A stretch of DNA of 64,000 nt from Phocoena phocoena (GCF_963924675.1 NC_089238.1:28935815-28999814); one strand, 5' to 3'. Positions 36,120-49,429 are shown, counted from the first letter of the stretch. Translations and numbers: made by a program. Notes: generated by a model not told the origin, from the letters alone.

Positions 36120-36560
36120 CAACCTTTATGGTTTTGAGTTGCAATGTGTTTTACTTAAGGCCTTATGTCTGTGTACCCGTTCCTTGCAGGAGCTACGGAG
36201 GTGGTTGTAGCCCTCATGGAGGGGTCTTCAAGTGCTCCTCTTGCAGGTGGGAGAGCGGAGGCTTTGCACTCCCTCTGGCTTTCTGTGTGGCATGTGCGAA
36301 CAGCTTGATGTATTTGACACCAGGGTGACAGCAAAGAAGCTGTGCGCAGAGCAGTGTGCTGTAAGGCCCAGCTGTGTGGATTTATCTGCATCTCAGGCGG
36401 GGGAGCAGCAGTTAGCCAGATCTGACAGTCAAACACGAGCGCCTTCTGCCTCCACTCCAGAGTGCATTTGAATGTCGTGTGTGTTTACTGACGGCTTGAC
36501 ATTTGACACAAAGAAATTGTCAGAGCTGTTTCTCTTCCCCCTCTTCACTCTTAACTGTGC
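36120..36560. promoter_or_regulatory. GC-richer non-repetitive block, candidate regulatory element
   Basis: About 4 kb upstream of exon 2, this stretch is clearly more GC-rich and more varied in sequence than the A/T-rich DNA around it, and I recognise no repeat in it. It contains E-box-like and palindromic motifs (for example cagatctg at about 36417) and several CpGs. Open frames cross it on both strands, but none resembles a known protein. It is listed as a candidate conserved element by appearance and position only. Confidence 0.35.
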
Positions 36561-36719
36561 TAGTCTACAAGTCTACCCCCGAAATACTTTATCATACATC
36601 ACAAAAGTATGCACTGTCTAATATAAAGCCAAAAATGATGTCATGTCATCTTCATCTTTGTACTGAATTCCACGTGAATTAATAGGTAATACACTTGAGT
36701 TGATAATTGGTAATATGTT

Positions 36720-37240
36720 GAATAGGCAATATGTTTACAGAGTTCAAAAATCAAAACAATACAAAAGGAAATACTTTGTATAGCCTTACTCCATCCCTGG
36801 CCCCTTCTAGTTGTTTCCCACCTCTGCCCCTGAGAGAGAACCACTGGAGTAGTTTGTCACATGTCCTTTATGTTTCTTTATGCAAATACAAGCGGATATT
36901 CTTTCCCTTGCCTTTCACTTCCCCATGTGTCCTGGAGAGCTCTTTGTTTCACTAAAGGGAGCCTCCTCGGTCTTGTTTACTGTTGCTTTGTATTTCACTG
37001 TGTGGATGTACCAGCATTTATTTAACCATCCTCTGTGGATGGACACTGGCACTGTTTCTAATCTTTTTTTTTTAGTTGGGATATAATTCACACACCATAA
37101 AATTCAACCTTTTAAGTATGCAACTAAGTGGTTTTTAATATGTTTCCAAGCTTCTGGTCTACAAATAGTGGTCCAGTGAGTAAACTTGTACATACATTCT
37201 TCAGAACATGGTACAAGTAAGAAATTAAAATCCTTAGAAG
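36720..37240 (-). mobile_element. Old L1 3' region
   Basis: L1 3'-type wording in reverse: gtggatgtaccagcatttat, ccatcctctgtggatggaca, then gttgggatataattcacaca. Confidence 0.65.
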
Positions 37241-37735
37241 TAGGATTTTGGGATCAAAGGGAATGCATTTGAATTTTGATAGGAGTTGTCAGTTGCCCTG
37301 CATCGGAATTGTACCCTTGTGCACTCCTGAGTATGAGAGGGCTTGTTTCTCTATAGTTATGCTCAAAGTGACTATGCCTTTTTATAAAGCAATCTTAATT
37401 TTTAAGAAATGTGTGATGTTCCTGAACTACCAGTTTAATCTAATAATCATTCCTGATTGACTTCACCAAGGCAATATGACCAAAGGTTCTTTTTAAGTTG
37501 ATAAATAGTGCTATTTATAATTGATCTCATTAGTTAATCAGTAGAATTACAGGATGTGAATGTTGATGTACAGAGCAGATTTCATCTGTGTGGCCTTAAG
37601 TTGAGTGATTTCCTGACCCCATTCCCTCCTGTCATAGAGATATAACAATGCTCACAGTATTAAAATTAAAATTCCCAGTGGAAAAAGACCACTTATATTC
37701 TGCTTGCTCTATGGTAGGAACATTCTTGTAGAATT

Positions 37736-38195
37736 TTATCCTTTCGGATACCTGCACCCCAGTGTTCATAGCAGCACTATTTACAATAACAAGACATGGA
37801 AGCAACTTAGGTGTCCATCAACAGATGAATGGATAAAGAAAATGTGGTGTATATATATGTATATATATATGTATGTATGTGTATATATATATATATATAT
37901 ACATACACACACACAATGGATTATTACTTAGCTATAAGAAAAGAATGAAATAATGCCATTTGCAGCAACACGGATGGACCTAGTAATTGTCATACTAAGT
38001 GAAGTCAGACAGAGAAAGACAAACATCATATGATATCACTTAGATGTGGAATCTTAAAAAAATGATATAAATGAACTTATTTACAAGTAGAAATAGACTC
38101 ATAGTCATAGAAAACAAACTTATGGTTACCAAAGGGGAAAGGGAGGAGGAGGGATAAATTTGGAATTTGAGATTAACAGATACAGACTACTATAT
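37736..38195 (+). mobile_element. L1 3' end with microsatellite
   Basis: Sense L1 3' wording: tgttcatagcagcactattt, gatgaatggataaagaaaat, then ggttaccaaaggggaaaggg, ending near tatatataacaagg. A TA/TG microsatellite occupies about 37848-37915. Confidence 0.9.
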
Positions 38196-39818
38196 ATATA
38201 ACAAGGAATTTTATCCTCTTGATACAGCCTTACAGGTTATAATGTTTTCTGTCTGTCTGATGCACTGGACCTCAGCTGAGCTGAGAAGTGGTTGTTTTTA
38301 TAATAATTTTACTGAAGTATTTATTATAAGTGGAATTTCAGCCTCCAGTGGTGCTTGTTCATCTTTGGGACAGGTCTCTTGCTGTTTAATCTGGTCAAGG
38401 TGGAATATGTAACTCCTAATAGAAATCTGTACCTTTGTGTTCCCTATTATATGCAGATTAGCTTTATGGACTCTCCTGAAGAGATTTTAAGGTGGTATTT
38501 GTAAGGTGGAGCCATCTCAAAGTCTGAGATATCATGTGCATTTTAATTGTTCAAGCCTTTAACGTTTTTTTAAACATTAAAACTTTTTTGGGGGCATGTA
38601 AGTGTTCTGTCTATAGAAAGGACTGGTAAAAGATTCATAGGAAAATGCAGGCTTTCCTGAGCCTCAAGTGAAAATTGAGGTATAGGTTTTGATTAAGTTT
38701 GTGATGGAGTGCATAAATGTGCAAGTATAGGCATGAAAACATCATTAGTTCTTTCTGTGTCCCAAATAATGACTAATGTGGAAAACAGATAAACCTCTTA
38801 ACCAATGATTTATATAAACCAATGGTTTGTGTTAGTATTATAGGTCCTTTGTAAAGGAAAACTCTTCATAGTTTAACTGGTAAGCCAGTCTTATCATTAC
38901 AGATGAGAAAGTACCTTTTAGACAAAGCAGAAAGCTTTAATTATATAAACAGACTAGAATTTTGCATAAGAGTAAAGTTTACTCTTTTGCCTCTCTTAGG
39001 CCAACTGGTTGCTATTTTTCTATTCCCTTTTTTCTTTATTCACTTTGGATAATTATAAAAAAGATCCAGAAAGGACTTGAGTTCTGCCTGAAGGGGTATT
39101 TGCTCTGGACTACTCTGTGATGGGTTAGTGTGAGAAGGCTGCCCAGAGATGGGAGAGGATGATTCTCAGGGCCACCATGTCTGGTTGAGCAGGTTGTTCA
39201 CTGCATAAAGACAGTGCCCATTGGGACAGGTTGGGGCTAAAATCCAGTTTGTGTTCTCCAAGTCATGCTGTAGGGAGTAGGGGGGCATCAGCCCAGAGTA
39301 AGACACACCATTTTCTAATTCTTATAAAAGTGCCTTAGTGGCTGACAACAGCCTGAATAACACGTTGTACTGCAGTTTTATTTGTTTCTGCCTTTTCTGT
39401 TTTTTTCTTTCAGAAAATTTCTGTAGTATATAGATGATTTCTATGTGTATGTGTGTCTGTGTACACATATATATATACGCTATTTATATGCCACGTACAC
39501 ACACACACATATCACATATGCTTGAATATAAGGTTAGATATTCTTTGAAAAAAATCCCTCATAAGGAGGGTGTCATCTTGTATGTATTTGGTTCCTTATA
39601 AAGTACTTTATAATGCGGGGTCGTCTCTTAGTTACCTTGTTTGAACAGCACGGGTACTATTTGGAAGACAAAGTAGCTTGAAATGGCCTCAGACAACACT
39701 AGTTGTGGGTGCTTGAAAAGATTTCTTTATCAAATTGGAAAAGAAAAGAAGCAAAGATATTCAAGATACATTTAGTAATTATTCTAGGGATGAAAGATCA
39801 CTTTTAAAAAGTAACGTG
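38196..39818. other. Intron 1, nothing recognised except microsatellite
   Basis: Unassigned sequence. An imperfect GT/TA/CA simple repeat lies at about 39440-39520. Confidence 0.5.
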
Positions 39819-40021
39819 GGGCTTCCCTGGTGGCGCAGTGGTTGAGAGTCTGCCTGCCGATGCAGGGGACACGGGTTCGTGCCCCGGCCCGGGAAGATCT
39901 CACATGCCGCGGAGCGGCTGGGCCCGTGAGCCATGGCCGCTGAGTCTGCGCGTCCGGAGCCTGTGCTCCGCAACGGGAGAGACCACGACAGTGAGAGGCC
40001 CGAGTACCGCATAAAAAAAAA
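39819..40021 (+). mobile_element. Short CHR-type SINE
   Basis: A full-length short form with a short A tail, 550 bp upstream of FTO exon 2. Target-site duplication aaaaagtaacgtg / aaaaagtaatgtg (one mismatch) at 39806-39818 and 40022-40034. Confidence 0.95.
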
Positions 40022-40503
40022 AAAAAGTAATGTGTAAGTGGATATGATCTCAAATAAATGTATACAGGATGAATAAATTCTCCAAATACCCTGACGTTAT
40101 GTAAATGGATACTTGTGGCTTGGTTGGAGAGTTTCAGTGATGGTAAGGATTCGAAACCTGCTGTGTCTCAAGCAGATTATACACACAGGAAGATTTGTTC
40201 TGGAAAACTGATTGGATAATTAAATTTGAGTTTGATTGGATAACTCAAAAGGTGACTCTAGTGATGAAGAAAAAGACCCTGATGTTAAAGATACATGTCA
40301 AGAGTGAAGCAAATTGCTTCCTGAAATGTGAGAGTGGATAAAATGATTATGTCTAAGTTAATGTTTTATATGATGTATAATTTAAGTGCAAGTAATTAAA
40401 TGAATACATTTTATAATTGACTTTTGACTAATTTCTCTCTCGAAAAGTTTCTACATTCAAGTTGGCTAAATTTTGGAGGGTAGTCTCTTATGGGAAAAAA
40501 TAA

Positions 40504-40710
<207 letters not shown>

Positions 40711-40789
40711 TGAAGCCACTGTGGTCTAGAGAGGTTAAATGAGAGGTGAAATGGTCTGAGTCGGTCATCCAGTGTCTCCTCACCCCCAG

Positions 40790-41100
40790 AATATATAAAT
40801 TCCTGCACAATCCGCTTTCTGCTCTGAACTTAGTGCTTTAGCATATAGTCGACTGTCTTTTCTTCCCCAAGCATTCTGTGTTCTTCCTCACTCCTTGCCT
40901 CTGCTCCTTCTGTTTCTTCTGCATAGAATATCCTTTTGCCCCTTATCCTGTTGCCAGATGACTAATTTTTCAAGACTTCACTTAAACATCGCCTCCTTTG
41001 TGAAAGTTTCTTTACTTACCTTACCTACTAATAGACCTGTGCTCCTTGTACCTTATAAATAACTTGATTGTACCTGTCACATTGTATTGCAGTTGTGCGA
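40790..41100 (+). mobile_element. L2 relic
   Basis: Text such as cttctgcatagaatatcctt, then cttcacttaaacatcgcctc fits the L2 3' half. Confidence 0.65.
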
Positions 41101-41104
41101 TTCT

Positions 41105-41680
41105 GTGTCTCTGCCCCTGAATTAGTCAGCACTCTTTCAATTACAAGTGACAAAATCACAAACAAATTCATTGTGACAAAAAAGGGAATTTATTGACTTA
41201 CTTAACTTAGATGTCAAGGAGCACATGGCTGAATCCAGTTTCTCGAAAGATGTCATCTGATCACTGTTTTTCTGTTTCTTGGCTTGGCTTTTTTCTGTGT
41301 GGCTTCATGCTAGATAGGCTGTCCCCTGATAGTACAGGACTCTGACAGCCCAGGGGTTATGTGGTCTTAAGCACATAGGATCTTAGAAGAAGGTGGTGAT
41401 TTCTTTTTTCCTGGTCTGTCTGATTCCCCCAGTAATTATCTCGTTGGCCTGGTTAGAGGCATGTGCCTATCCCTGAATCAGTCATTGTGTTCAGGGGAGT
41501 GAGATGCTCCTGTTTGCCTGACCTAGTTTCTGCACCCACTCTTGGAGTAGGGTTGGAGTATGACCATTCCCACTCACATTGCATGGAGTGTGAGTCAGAG
41601 ATGGATGGTTTTCCCAAAGGAAAACTGGAGCCCTGTTCCAAAGAAGGAAAGAAAGGCATGCTGAACAGTAAAAATAGTAC
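41105..41680 (+). mobile_element. Mammalian interspersed repeat, family not assigned
   Basis: Wording such as ttacaagtgacaaaatcaca, gggaatttattgacttactt, gcctatccctgaatcagtca, ggttttcccaaaggaaaact is in an order I recognise from other mammalian genomes, but I cannot name the family. A similar start may recur near 62885-62990. Confidence 0.55.
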
Positions 41681-41689
41681 CTTTTCATC

Positions 41690-42450
41690 TCTTCTTTCCT
41701 ACTAGAATGTTAGCTCTTGGGGTATAAGAATTGGGTCACATCAGCTTGGTTTCTCCAGCACCTAGCATATGCTTGTCGTGCATATAGCCGATTCTCAGTA
41801 ACCATGGAAAGAAGAGAGGAAAGAATGAGCTTACCTGTCTAGAATCCCAGGTCTCCCGTGCATTCTCAGTTCCAGGACATCATCTCTCATCTCCATTGTC
41901 ATTAGAACTTCGCTACCTTTCACCTGGACAGCCCTTTTATGGATTGCTCTAGTTTTCTTTGCCCCTCTTTAAAGCTGTAGTAGACTTTTATTTTTTTTTA
42001 AACCAAAACATAAATCCAAGCATGTCAACCTTCTGCTTCAAATCCCACAATGGCTGTCTGTTGCTCGGCTCCTGCATTTCCAGCCTCGTCTTCCCCATTT
42101 TTTTACCTTTTTGCCCACACTGGGTTTTGGCAGTAGCTCAGACCAGCTGTGCAGTATTATATTTTGGGTCTTCCTGCTACATCCTTTCCATCTTCCTTCC
42201 TTGGAGAACTTCTGTGTTACCTGTTATTAGTAACAGCTCACGTGTCATCTCCTGTAGGATGCTTCCCTGACACGTCTATAGCCCAGAGGTTGTCTCTGCT
42301 CCCTCTTGTGTGCACTTGTAGTACTTCATGTGTACCTTAATTGTCTCAGGTTATTGTAATGATTTTATATGCTGCTTTCCATCATTCTCTGTACTGTATA
42401 TAGGGCCTGGCACCTAGTAGGTATTTAATTAGTTTGCTTGAATGGATGAA
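41690..42450 (+). mobile_element. L2 relic
   Basis: L2-type order: ttctgcttcaaatcccacaa, tggctgtctgttgctcggct, then gggcctggcacctagtaggt. The 3' terminus is reached at about 42440. Confidence 0.7.
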
Positions 42451-42492
42451 TGAATTAATGTATTCATTAGCTCATTTAAAAAGCAAGACAGA

Positions 42493-42698
42493 GGGCTTCC
42501 TTGGTGGCGCAGTGGTTGAGAGTCCGCCTGCCGATGCAGGGGACACGGGTTCGTGCCCCGGTCCGGGAAGATCCCACATGCCATGGAGTGGCTGGGCCCA
42601 TGAGCCATGGCCGCTGAGCCTGCGCGTCCGGAGCCTGTGCTCCGCAATGGGAGAGGCCACAACGGTGAGAGGCCCGCGTACCGCAAAAAAAAAAAAAA
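42493..42698 (+). mobile_element. Short CHR-type SINE, young
   Basis: Full-length copy with a perfect 15-bp target-site duplication aaaaagcaagacaga at 42478-42492 and 42699-42713 (its A-run edge is ambiguous). Confidence 0.96.
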
Positions 42699-42713
42699 AA
42701 AAAGCAAGACAGA

Positions 42714-43164
42714 TATAATAATATCTGGTGTGATTTAAATTTTGTTTTACACACAAATACTCCTCCCCAGGGAGGTGGCCTCTAGAACAATCTGCGGGAC
42801 TGATACAGAAGTGTTATATCCCAGACTGGTAGACTTTTCTCTTTTGAACTTTTCTAGTTTTCCAAATTATCTAAATGAACACGTATTCTTTTGTAATCAG
42901 GAAAAAGATAATTTAAAAAAGTATCCTTAAGACAGCTAAACCCCCCAAATGTAATCAGTTCTTAAATCCTTGCTAATATTTTCATAGATAGGAGCTTCCT
43001 GGTACATGGTAATGCACATTATTATAAAGCAACTTCTGAGCCTTTTTAGCTTTTGTATGGTGAAAGTAGTGCATGAACAATTAAACAACAAGGATAGCCC
43101 AGGTGCTGTGAGCCAGCCATACGCTGAGCCACAAAAGGAGACTCCAAGGCAAACAGAACAACTA
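42714..43164. other. Intron 2, nothing recognised
   Basis: Unassigned A/T-rich sequence. Confidence 0.55.
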
Positions 43165-43180
43165 TCAAGGCTTCACTTTT

Positions 43181-44348
43181 TAAAACAGTTTTGAATCTTA
43201 TTTATTTATTTTTTTATACAACAGGTTCTTAATTAGTTATCCATGTTATACATATTAATGTGTATATGTCAATCCCAATCTCCCAATTCATCCCACCACC
43301 ACCACTGCGCCGCTACTTTCCCCCCTTGGTGTCCGTACGTTTGTTCTCTACATCTGTGTCTCTATTTCTGCCCTGCAAACCGGTTCCTCTGTACCATTTT
43401 TCTAGGTTCCACATATATGCGTTAATATACGATATTTGTTTTTCTCTTTCTGACTTATTTCACTCTGTAGGACAGTCTCTAGATCCATCCACATCTCTAC
43501 ACATGACCCAATTCCATTCCTTTTTATGGTTGAGTGATATTCCATTGTATATATGTACCACATCTTCTTTATCCATTTGTCTGTCAATGGGCATTTAGGT
43601 TGCTTCCATGACCTGGCTATTGTAAATAGTGCTGCAGTGAACATTGGGGTGCATGTGTCTTTTTGAATTATGGCTTTCTCAGGATATGCCCAGTAGTGGG
43701 ATTGCTGGGTCATATGGTAATTCTACTTTTAGTTTTTTAAGGAACCTCCATACTGTTCTCCATAGTGGCTGTATCAATTTACATTCCCACCAACAGTGCG
43801 AGAGGGTTCCCTTTTCTCCACACCGTCTCTAGCATTTGTTGTTTGCAGATTTTCTGATGATGCCCATTCTAACTGGTGTGAGGTGATACCTCATTGTAGT
43901 TTTGATTTGCATTTCTCTAATAATTAGTGATGTTGAGCATCTTTTCATGTGTGTCTGGGCCATCTATATGTCTCCTTTGGAGAAATGTCTATTTAGGTCT
44001 TCTGCCCATTTTTGTATCGGGTTGTTTGTTTTTTTTAATATTGAGCTGCATGAGCTGCTTATACATTTTGGAGATTAATCCTTTGTCCATTGGTTTGTTT
44101 GCAAATATTTTCTCCCACTCTGAGGGCTGTTTTTTCGTCATTTGTAGTTTCCTTTGCTTTGCAAAAGCTTTTAAGTTTCATTAGGTCCCATTTGTTTATT
44201 TTTGTTTTTATTTACATTACTCTAGGAGGTGGGTCAAAAAAGATCTTGCTGTGATTTATGCCAAAGAGTGTTCTTCCTATGTCTTCCTCTCAGAGTTTTA
44301 TAGTGCCCAGTCTTACATTTACCTCTCTAATCCATTTTGAGTTTATTT
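43181..44348 (-). mobile_element. 5'-truncated L1, relatively young
   Basis: The L1 3' end in reverse: caggttcttaattagttatc, gattgctgggtcatatggta, ccattggtttgtttgcaaat, then tcttgctgtgatttatgcca. The 5' end is truncated. Apparent target-site copies tcaaggcttcactttt (43165-43180) and tcaaggctttactttt (44349-44364) differ at one base. An open frame of 103 codons on the minus strand (43402-43713) belongs to the C-terminal ORF2 region (Cys-Pro-Leu-Thr-Asp-Lys-Trp-Ile-Lys-Lys). Confidence 0.9.
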
Positions 44349-44629
44349 TCAAGGCTTTACTTTTATCTTGCCAGTAAGACCCACAACAAACCTGATACCA
44401 ATATCTAATCACTTTAAGTGCACCTTATAATAAGGGAGTGCTTCAATCAAACCTTTGTAAAATAACTCTGTTCTCTTAAAAGATGAAGTAAAAATACTTT
44501 TTAATGACATGAATAAATAAAAAGTTTAGACCTGACATTGGGTTCCTTAAACAGGTCCTAGCCGCAGGAATGCCAACCCAGCTGCCAGTCATAAAAACAA
44601 GACTTTTTGCAGGGTCCATATTGGGTCTG

Positions 44630-45350
44630 TTTATTGACCCTTACGAGGTGCCAGGGACTGTGCTCAGTGTTGGATGAAGGCTGTCACATTTCATCCTCAC
44701 AGCAGCCTCATTCATTCATTCCACAAATATACATTCAGCAGCTACTCTTCTTCAGACTCAGGGTGTTTAAGGTAGATACTGTCATTCCTGTTTTACAAAT
44801 CTGGCAGAGCTTGAGTTCAAGCCCATATTTTTTGACTCTGAAGACCCAGGCTCTTTCTGCTATACCGTATGCTTCCCAGTATATTGTGCTCAAATTCACA
44901 ATGCCTTCAGAGAAGTTTTTTGGTTTCTTCTGATAAGGTCATAGAGAAAACCAGTGAAAGAAAACAACAGCAACAACTCAAAGCAGAAGAGCAGAGAGGA
45001 CCTCTGTTGGTTTACTGTAGAGCACAAGGAAATGAATTACATAGAAAACAAGCTCTGGATTCCAGATATAGGAGTGCTACCCCTCTTATCCTGAGACAGT
45101 GCCACCCTCCTCGGCATTCCCCGTTTTGTGCCTTCCATCTGCCAGCTTGTCCTCAGTGCTTTATATGTATTTGCTCATTCAAATCTTATCACAACCCTCT
45201 GAGGCAGGTTGTTCTTAAAACTCCATTTTAGAGATGAGGCTCAGAGGCCCCGAGAGGCTTAAAACTTTGTTCAAGACTTATAAGCACGAAGTGTCAAAGG
45301 CCAGGATCGAGGCTGTCTGGGTCCTGGGTCTGACGCATAAGCGCTGTCCT
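44630..45350 (-). mobile_element. MIR-like fragments
   Basis: Two degraded reverse MIR copies are suggested at about 44630-44870 (gtgctcagtgttggatgaag) and 45125-45350 (agagatgaggctcagaggcc). Sequence between them is unassigned. Confidence 0.5.
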
Positions 45351-45529
45351 GCTGTATCTCTTGGTGCTTCTGGAATTGCTTTGATTTTATCCCGATGATC
45401 CCGAACCTCTGTGTCCATCCCTTTTCGTTCTTGTGACCTGTGGGGCTCCAATTCCAGCTGCCCGCTGGGTGGCTTTACCCAAAAGTCTTGCAGAAGACAT
45501 CTAACTCAACGTGATCCATATGTATTCAT

Positions 45530-46080
45530 GACTTACTTAATTCAACAAATGTATTTAGCTCTCCTACTCTGTGCCAGGTAATGTTCTAGACATTAGAGAT
45601 GAAGTTGTGAAAACCAACAAAAGATTCTTGCCTTCTTTGAGCTTATTTCTTGTGGAGTCTGGTAGGGTTGGGGGGTGGGAGGGAGGGAGGAGAGATTAAA
45701 GAAATAACTGAAAAATAAATATCGGAAGGGAAGACTTGGATGGAGATGGTAAAGGAGGTAAGAGGGGTAGAGACTATAGGTGGGGGATTGCAACTGGGGA
45801 GGTCACAGAAGGTCTTCCTACAGTGACATTTGAATGAAGACCTTATGGAGGTGTGGGAGCAAGCCATGTAGTACTTGCAGGAAGAATGTTCTGGACAGAG
45901 GGAACAGCAAAGCCTCTAAGATATGTTTGAGGACCAGCATCTGAGGCTAACACATCTGGAGGGAAGTGAGAGAGTTGGGGAGAGTAGAAGGAGATGAGAT
46001 TGGAGAGCAGTGGCCCGACTCTACAGGAACTTGCCGTCTACAGTGAGTACACTGGCCGTGACTGAGTGAGAGGAGAGGAC
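45530..46080 (+). mobile_element. Ancient LINE-type repeat
   Basis: Same family as 14528-15115: tgtgccaggtaatgttctag, tgagcttatttcttgtggag, tgacatttgaatgaagacct, gaggaccagcatctgaggct. Confidence 0.65.
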
Positions 46081-46109
46081 GTGACAGGGTTTGGAGCACA
46101 AGTGCCACA

Positions 46110-47320
46110 GGATATGACTTACATTTTACAGGGATCCTGCCTTCCATTCATTCCCTTCTCTACTGTCATCCCTGTTGTCCAGTTGTTCAAATCGGACCCT
46201 TGCTGTCCTCAGCTTCTCTCCATGGCTTCCCTAAGCCCTAAGTGGTTTCTTCTTTTCCAGTCCCACCAACACTGTGTGAAATCAGGTCCTCATCTGTCAT
46301 CTTCCACAACCACAGTTTTAAGAGTCCTCTAGTTGGTGTTCCTTATGCCCGCGCCAACACCATCAGAATTGTGTTCCGATAAATATGGCAGACTTGTCAC
46401 TCCTTGCTTTGTAAATTTTGTTGGGTCTCTCTTGCCTCTGAGGTCAAGTTCAAACTCCTCTGCATACCCTACAAGGCCATTGACTGTATGGCCCCAAACA
46501 GCCTCCCTGGTCTAGTCTCCACCCCATTGCCTGACATAGCGTCCAGCCTCAAACTCCTGTCATACAGAGTTTCTCACTACTCCTTGGCTTTGCTGTGCCT
46601 GTCATCCTTTCATGCCCTTGTACCTGTTGTCCCCTGGGTCTAGAGTACCCACATCCCCTTTTCTGTCTGGTGAGTATCTACTCATCCTTAAAGACTTTGT
46701 TTAAATACAGTCCCTTCTGGGATAATACCAGGAAGTCCCACTTGTGTAACTTTCAGAATATATTAAAAATTGGAACGCTTCTCACCACCTCTGCCGTGTA
46801 CACCGTGGCCAAAGCTACCACCATCTCTTTCTCAGATGGTTGCCATGCCTAACTTCTTCTCCAGACTGTTTTAACATAGCATCAGTAGTAGTGTCCTTCT
46901 TAAAACATATATCAGCTCACTAGACTTGCTCAAAGCCCTTCAGTGGCTTCCCATCTTCGCAGAGTAAAAGCCTAGTCCCTGACAGTCACTTACAAAGCAG
47001 GGCAAGATCTGGCTCCTGACTGCTTCTCTTCCCTCATTTCCTGCTTCTCCCCACCTCCTCCTCTTCCCACTCTGGCATTCTTGCTCTTCCTGGAATAAAC
47101 CAAGCACACTCTTGCCCCAAGGCCTTTGCACTTAATGTTCCCTCAGCCTGGAACTCTCTTCCCCCCAGGTATCTGCTGGGCTTGAGTGCTCCTTTCTTGC
47201 CTTTCTCAGCTCAGATGTCACCTCATCAGAGGCCTTCTCTGCCCATCCTGTGTGAAATAGCGACAATCACCCCGGCACTCCTATCTTACTTACTTGGGTT
47301 TGTTTTTCTCCGTAGCACAT
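46110..47320 (+). mobile_element. L2 relics, two tandem stretches
   Basis: L2 wording occurs twice in succession (ctacaaggccattgactgta near 46470; ctcaaagcccttcagtggct near 46930, then aaggcctttgcacttaatgt), so at least two L2 copies or a duplicated order are present. Confidence 0.75.
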
Positions 47321-47424
47321 ATCACAATCTAAAATACATCAATACACAGTAATACAACATTACACAATCTAAAATATAAAGTAAATATATTTCATTAAAC
47401 AAATAAGTAAATACTAAATAAATA

Positions 47425-47515
47425 AGTAAAATTCTCTCTCTCTCTCTCTATATATATATGTATAGAATGAACTATGTATACTATATACTTATACTATATA
47501 TATAAATATGAGCTC
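47425..47515. repeat. CT/TA microsatellite
   Basis: A CT run of about eight units passes into TA-rich simple sequence. Confidence 0.9.
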
Positions 47516-47771
47516 CCGGAGAACATACAGAAGTTTTGCTTTCTCTGTATTTCCAGCGCTTTGTGCTTTGCAAATAATATTTGCTCGATAAATATGTATT
47601 CAATAAATGAGAATTGTCCAGACTCCCTTCCTAATAATTTATTTCCTGCTCCCATACTAGTATATTCATACTTCTGTTGTGAGAAGCCTTAAATCTCTTA
47701 ACTCCTGGTCCCTATTTCTGTTTCTACTGTTAAACTATGAGATGCTCTGTAACAGGACCTAACTTGTTTTT

Positions 47772-47985
47772 TTTTCTGTTTTGTTTTTTTTTTTGCGGTA
47801 CACGGGCCTCTCACCGCTGTGGCCTCTCCCGCCACGGAGTACAGGCTCCAGACGCGCAGGCCCAGCGGCCACGGCTCACGGGCCCAGCCGCTCCGCGGCA
47901 TGTGGGATCTTCCCGCACCGGGGCACGAACCCGTGTCCCCTGCATTGGCAGGCGGCCTCTCAACCACTGCGCCACCAGGGAGGCC
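47772..47985 (-). mobile_element. Short CHR-type SINE, young
   Basis: Reverse orientation, with gcggtacacgggcctctcac near the 3' side. Perfect 14-bp target-site duplication cctaacttgttttt at 47758-47771 and 47986-47999. Confidence 0.95.
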
Positions 47986-48119
47986 CCTAACTTGTTTTTA
48001 TCATTATACTTACGGCACTTTTACAGCGTTTGGTACAAATGGATATTCCATAAATTTTCCATAAACGAAAAATGAACTACTGAATGAATGAGTGAACACA
48101 CATTTTGTGTCACTTTGTA

Positions 48120-48764
48120 GCACATGACACATGATCACGAGACTCCTTGTGAGAGCTGTAGCAAGGCCTGGGCGGTGACTTGGGAAGAGTGCCTACTTCT
48201 TTTGGGAGAGACGGCTCAGCATCTTGCAGCTGGGAGCTAGGCCAAATAAGTGTCTAGCCCATTTGTCTTGGGATGGCTGCCAAGTCATAAGCAATTTACA
48301 ATGAAAATTATATAGAAAATATGATGACTGATATAGTGCGAATTTCTACAGAGTGCAAAATATAAAGTATGTTAACCAGCAAAATCTGTTAACAGCCAGA
48401 TTAGAAATATACTCCCATGAAATCAGAGTATCCTAGCACTTACATGAAGTGCATTTCCTGGGTCACTTGAAGATTTTAAATTTTATTTCACTCTCTGAAA
48501 GGTTGAGTTCCGTTGGGCTTCATTTAGGTGAGCCTCCCGTAAACTGGTATCTTATTCATTTAATGCCATGTCTGGCTTCTCCATATGATGAAATTGTTTC
48601 AGAACCATCCCTTGATATGAGAGGAGGAGGTAGAATTTTTATATAATGGTTTAAACTAGCTAGAAAATAAAGCTTATTCTCCAGAGAAGCTAACATTCTG
48701 TATCTTTTAGCCATTGATAAAAGCTTGGCACGTTGGCAATTTATATCTAAAATACCATTCCAAT
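48120..48764. other. Intron 2, nothing recognised
   Basis: Unassigned sequence. Confidence 0.55.
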
Positions 48765-49078
48765 ATACAAAACAGAAATAGACTCACGGACACAGAAAAC
48801 AAACTTATGGTTACCAAAGTGGGAAGTGGGTGGGGGAGGGATAAATTAGGAGTTTGGGATTAACAGATACACACCACTATATATAAAACAGATAAACAGC
48901 AAGGACCTACTGTATAGCACAGGGAACTATATTCAATATCTTGTAATAACCTGTAACGGAAAATAATCTGAAAAAGAATATATACATATATTTGTATAAC
49001 TGAATTCACTTTGCTGTTTACCTGAAACTAACACAACATTGTAAATCAACTCTACTTCAATTAAAAAATATACCTTTC
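48765..49078 (+). mobile_element. L1 3' end
   Basis: Sense L1 3' terminus: cagaaatagactcacggaca, aaggacctactgtatagcac, ctctacttcaattaaaaaat. Confidence 0.92.
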
Positions 49079-49412
49079 CAAATACTTATTAAACTATATA
49101 ATCGTCATTTATGTCATAGAATCTTTTGTAGAGCTCAAGAAATATATTATGTGACCAGACAACTACTAATATAATTGCATGACTGTATACTCCCTGGAAA
49201 AACTTCAGTGGGATTAAACAAAAAAAAATTCTAACGTATTTGAAAATGTGCCAACAGCTGTTCCAAATTATCATGTGATATCTGATGTTCTACCTGTACC
49301 TGTCCAAAATGGAAAGTGAACTTATTTGTTTGACAGGGTGAACTAATATTATTTAATGTTCATTTCTTTTCCAGTGTTACTTGTTGTTGTCTTTAAAGAA
49401 AAAATTAACAAA
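49079..49412. other. Intron 2, nothing recognised
   Basis: Unassigned sequence between an L1 end and a SINE. Confidence 0.5.
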
Positions 49413-49429
49413 CACCACGTGGCACTTTT

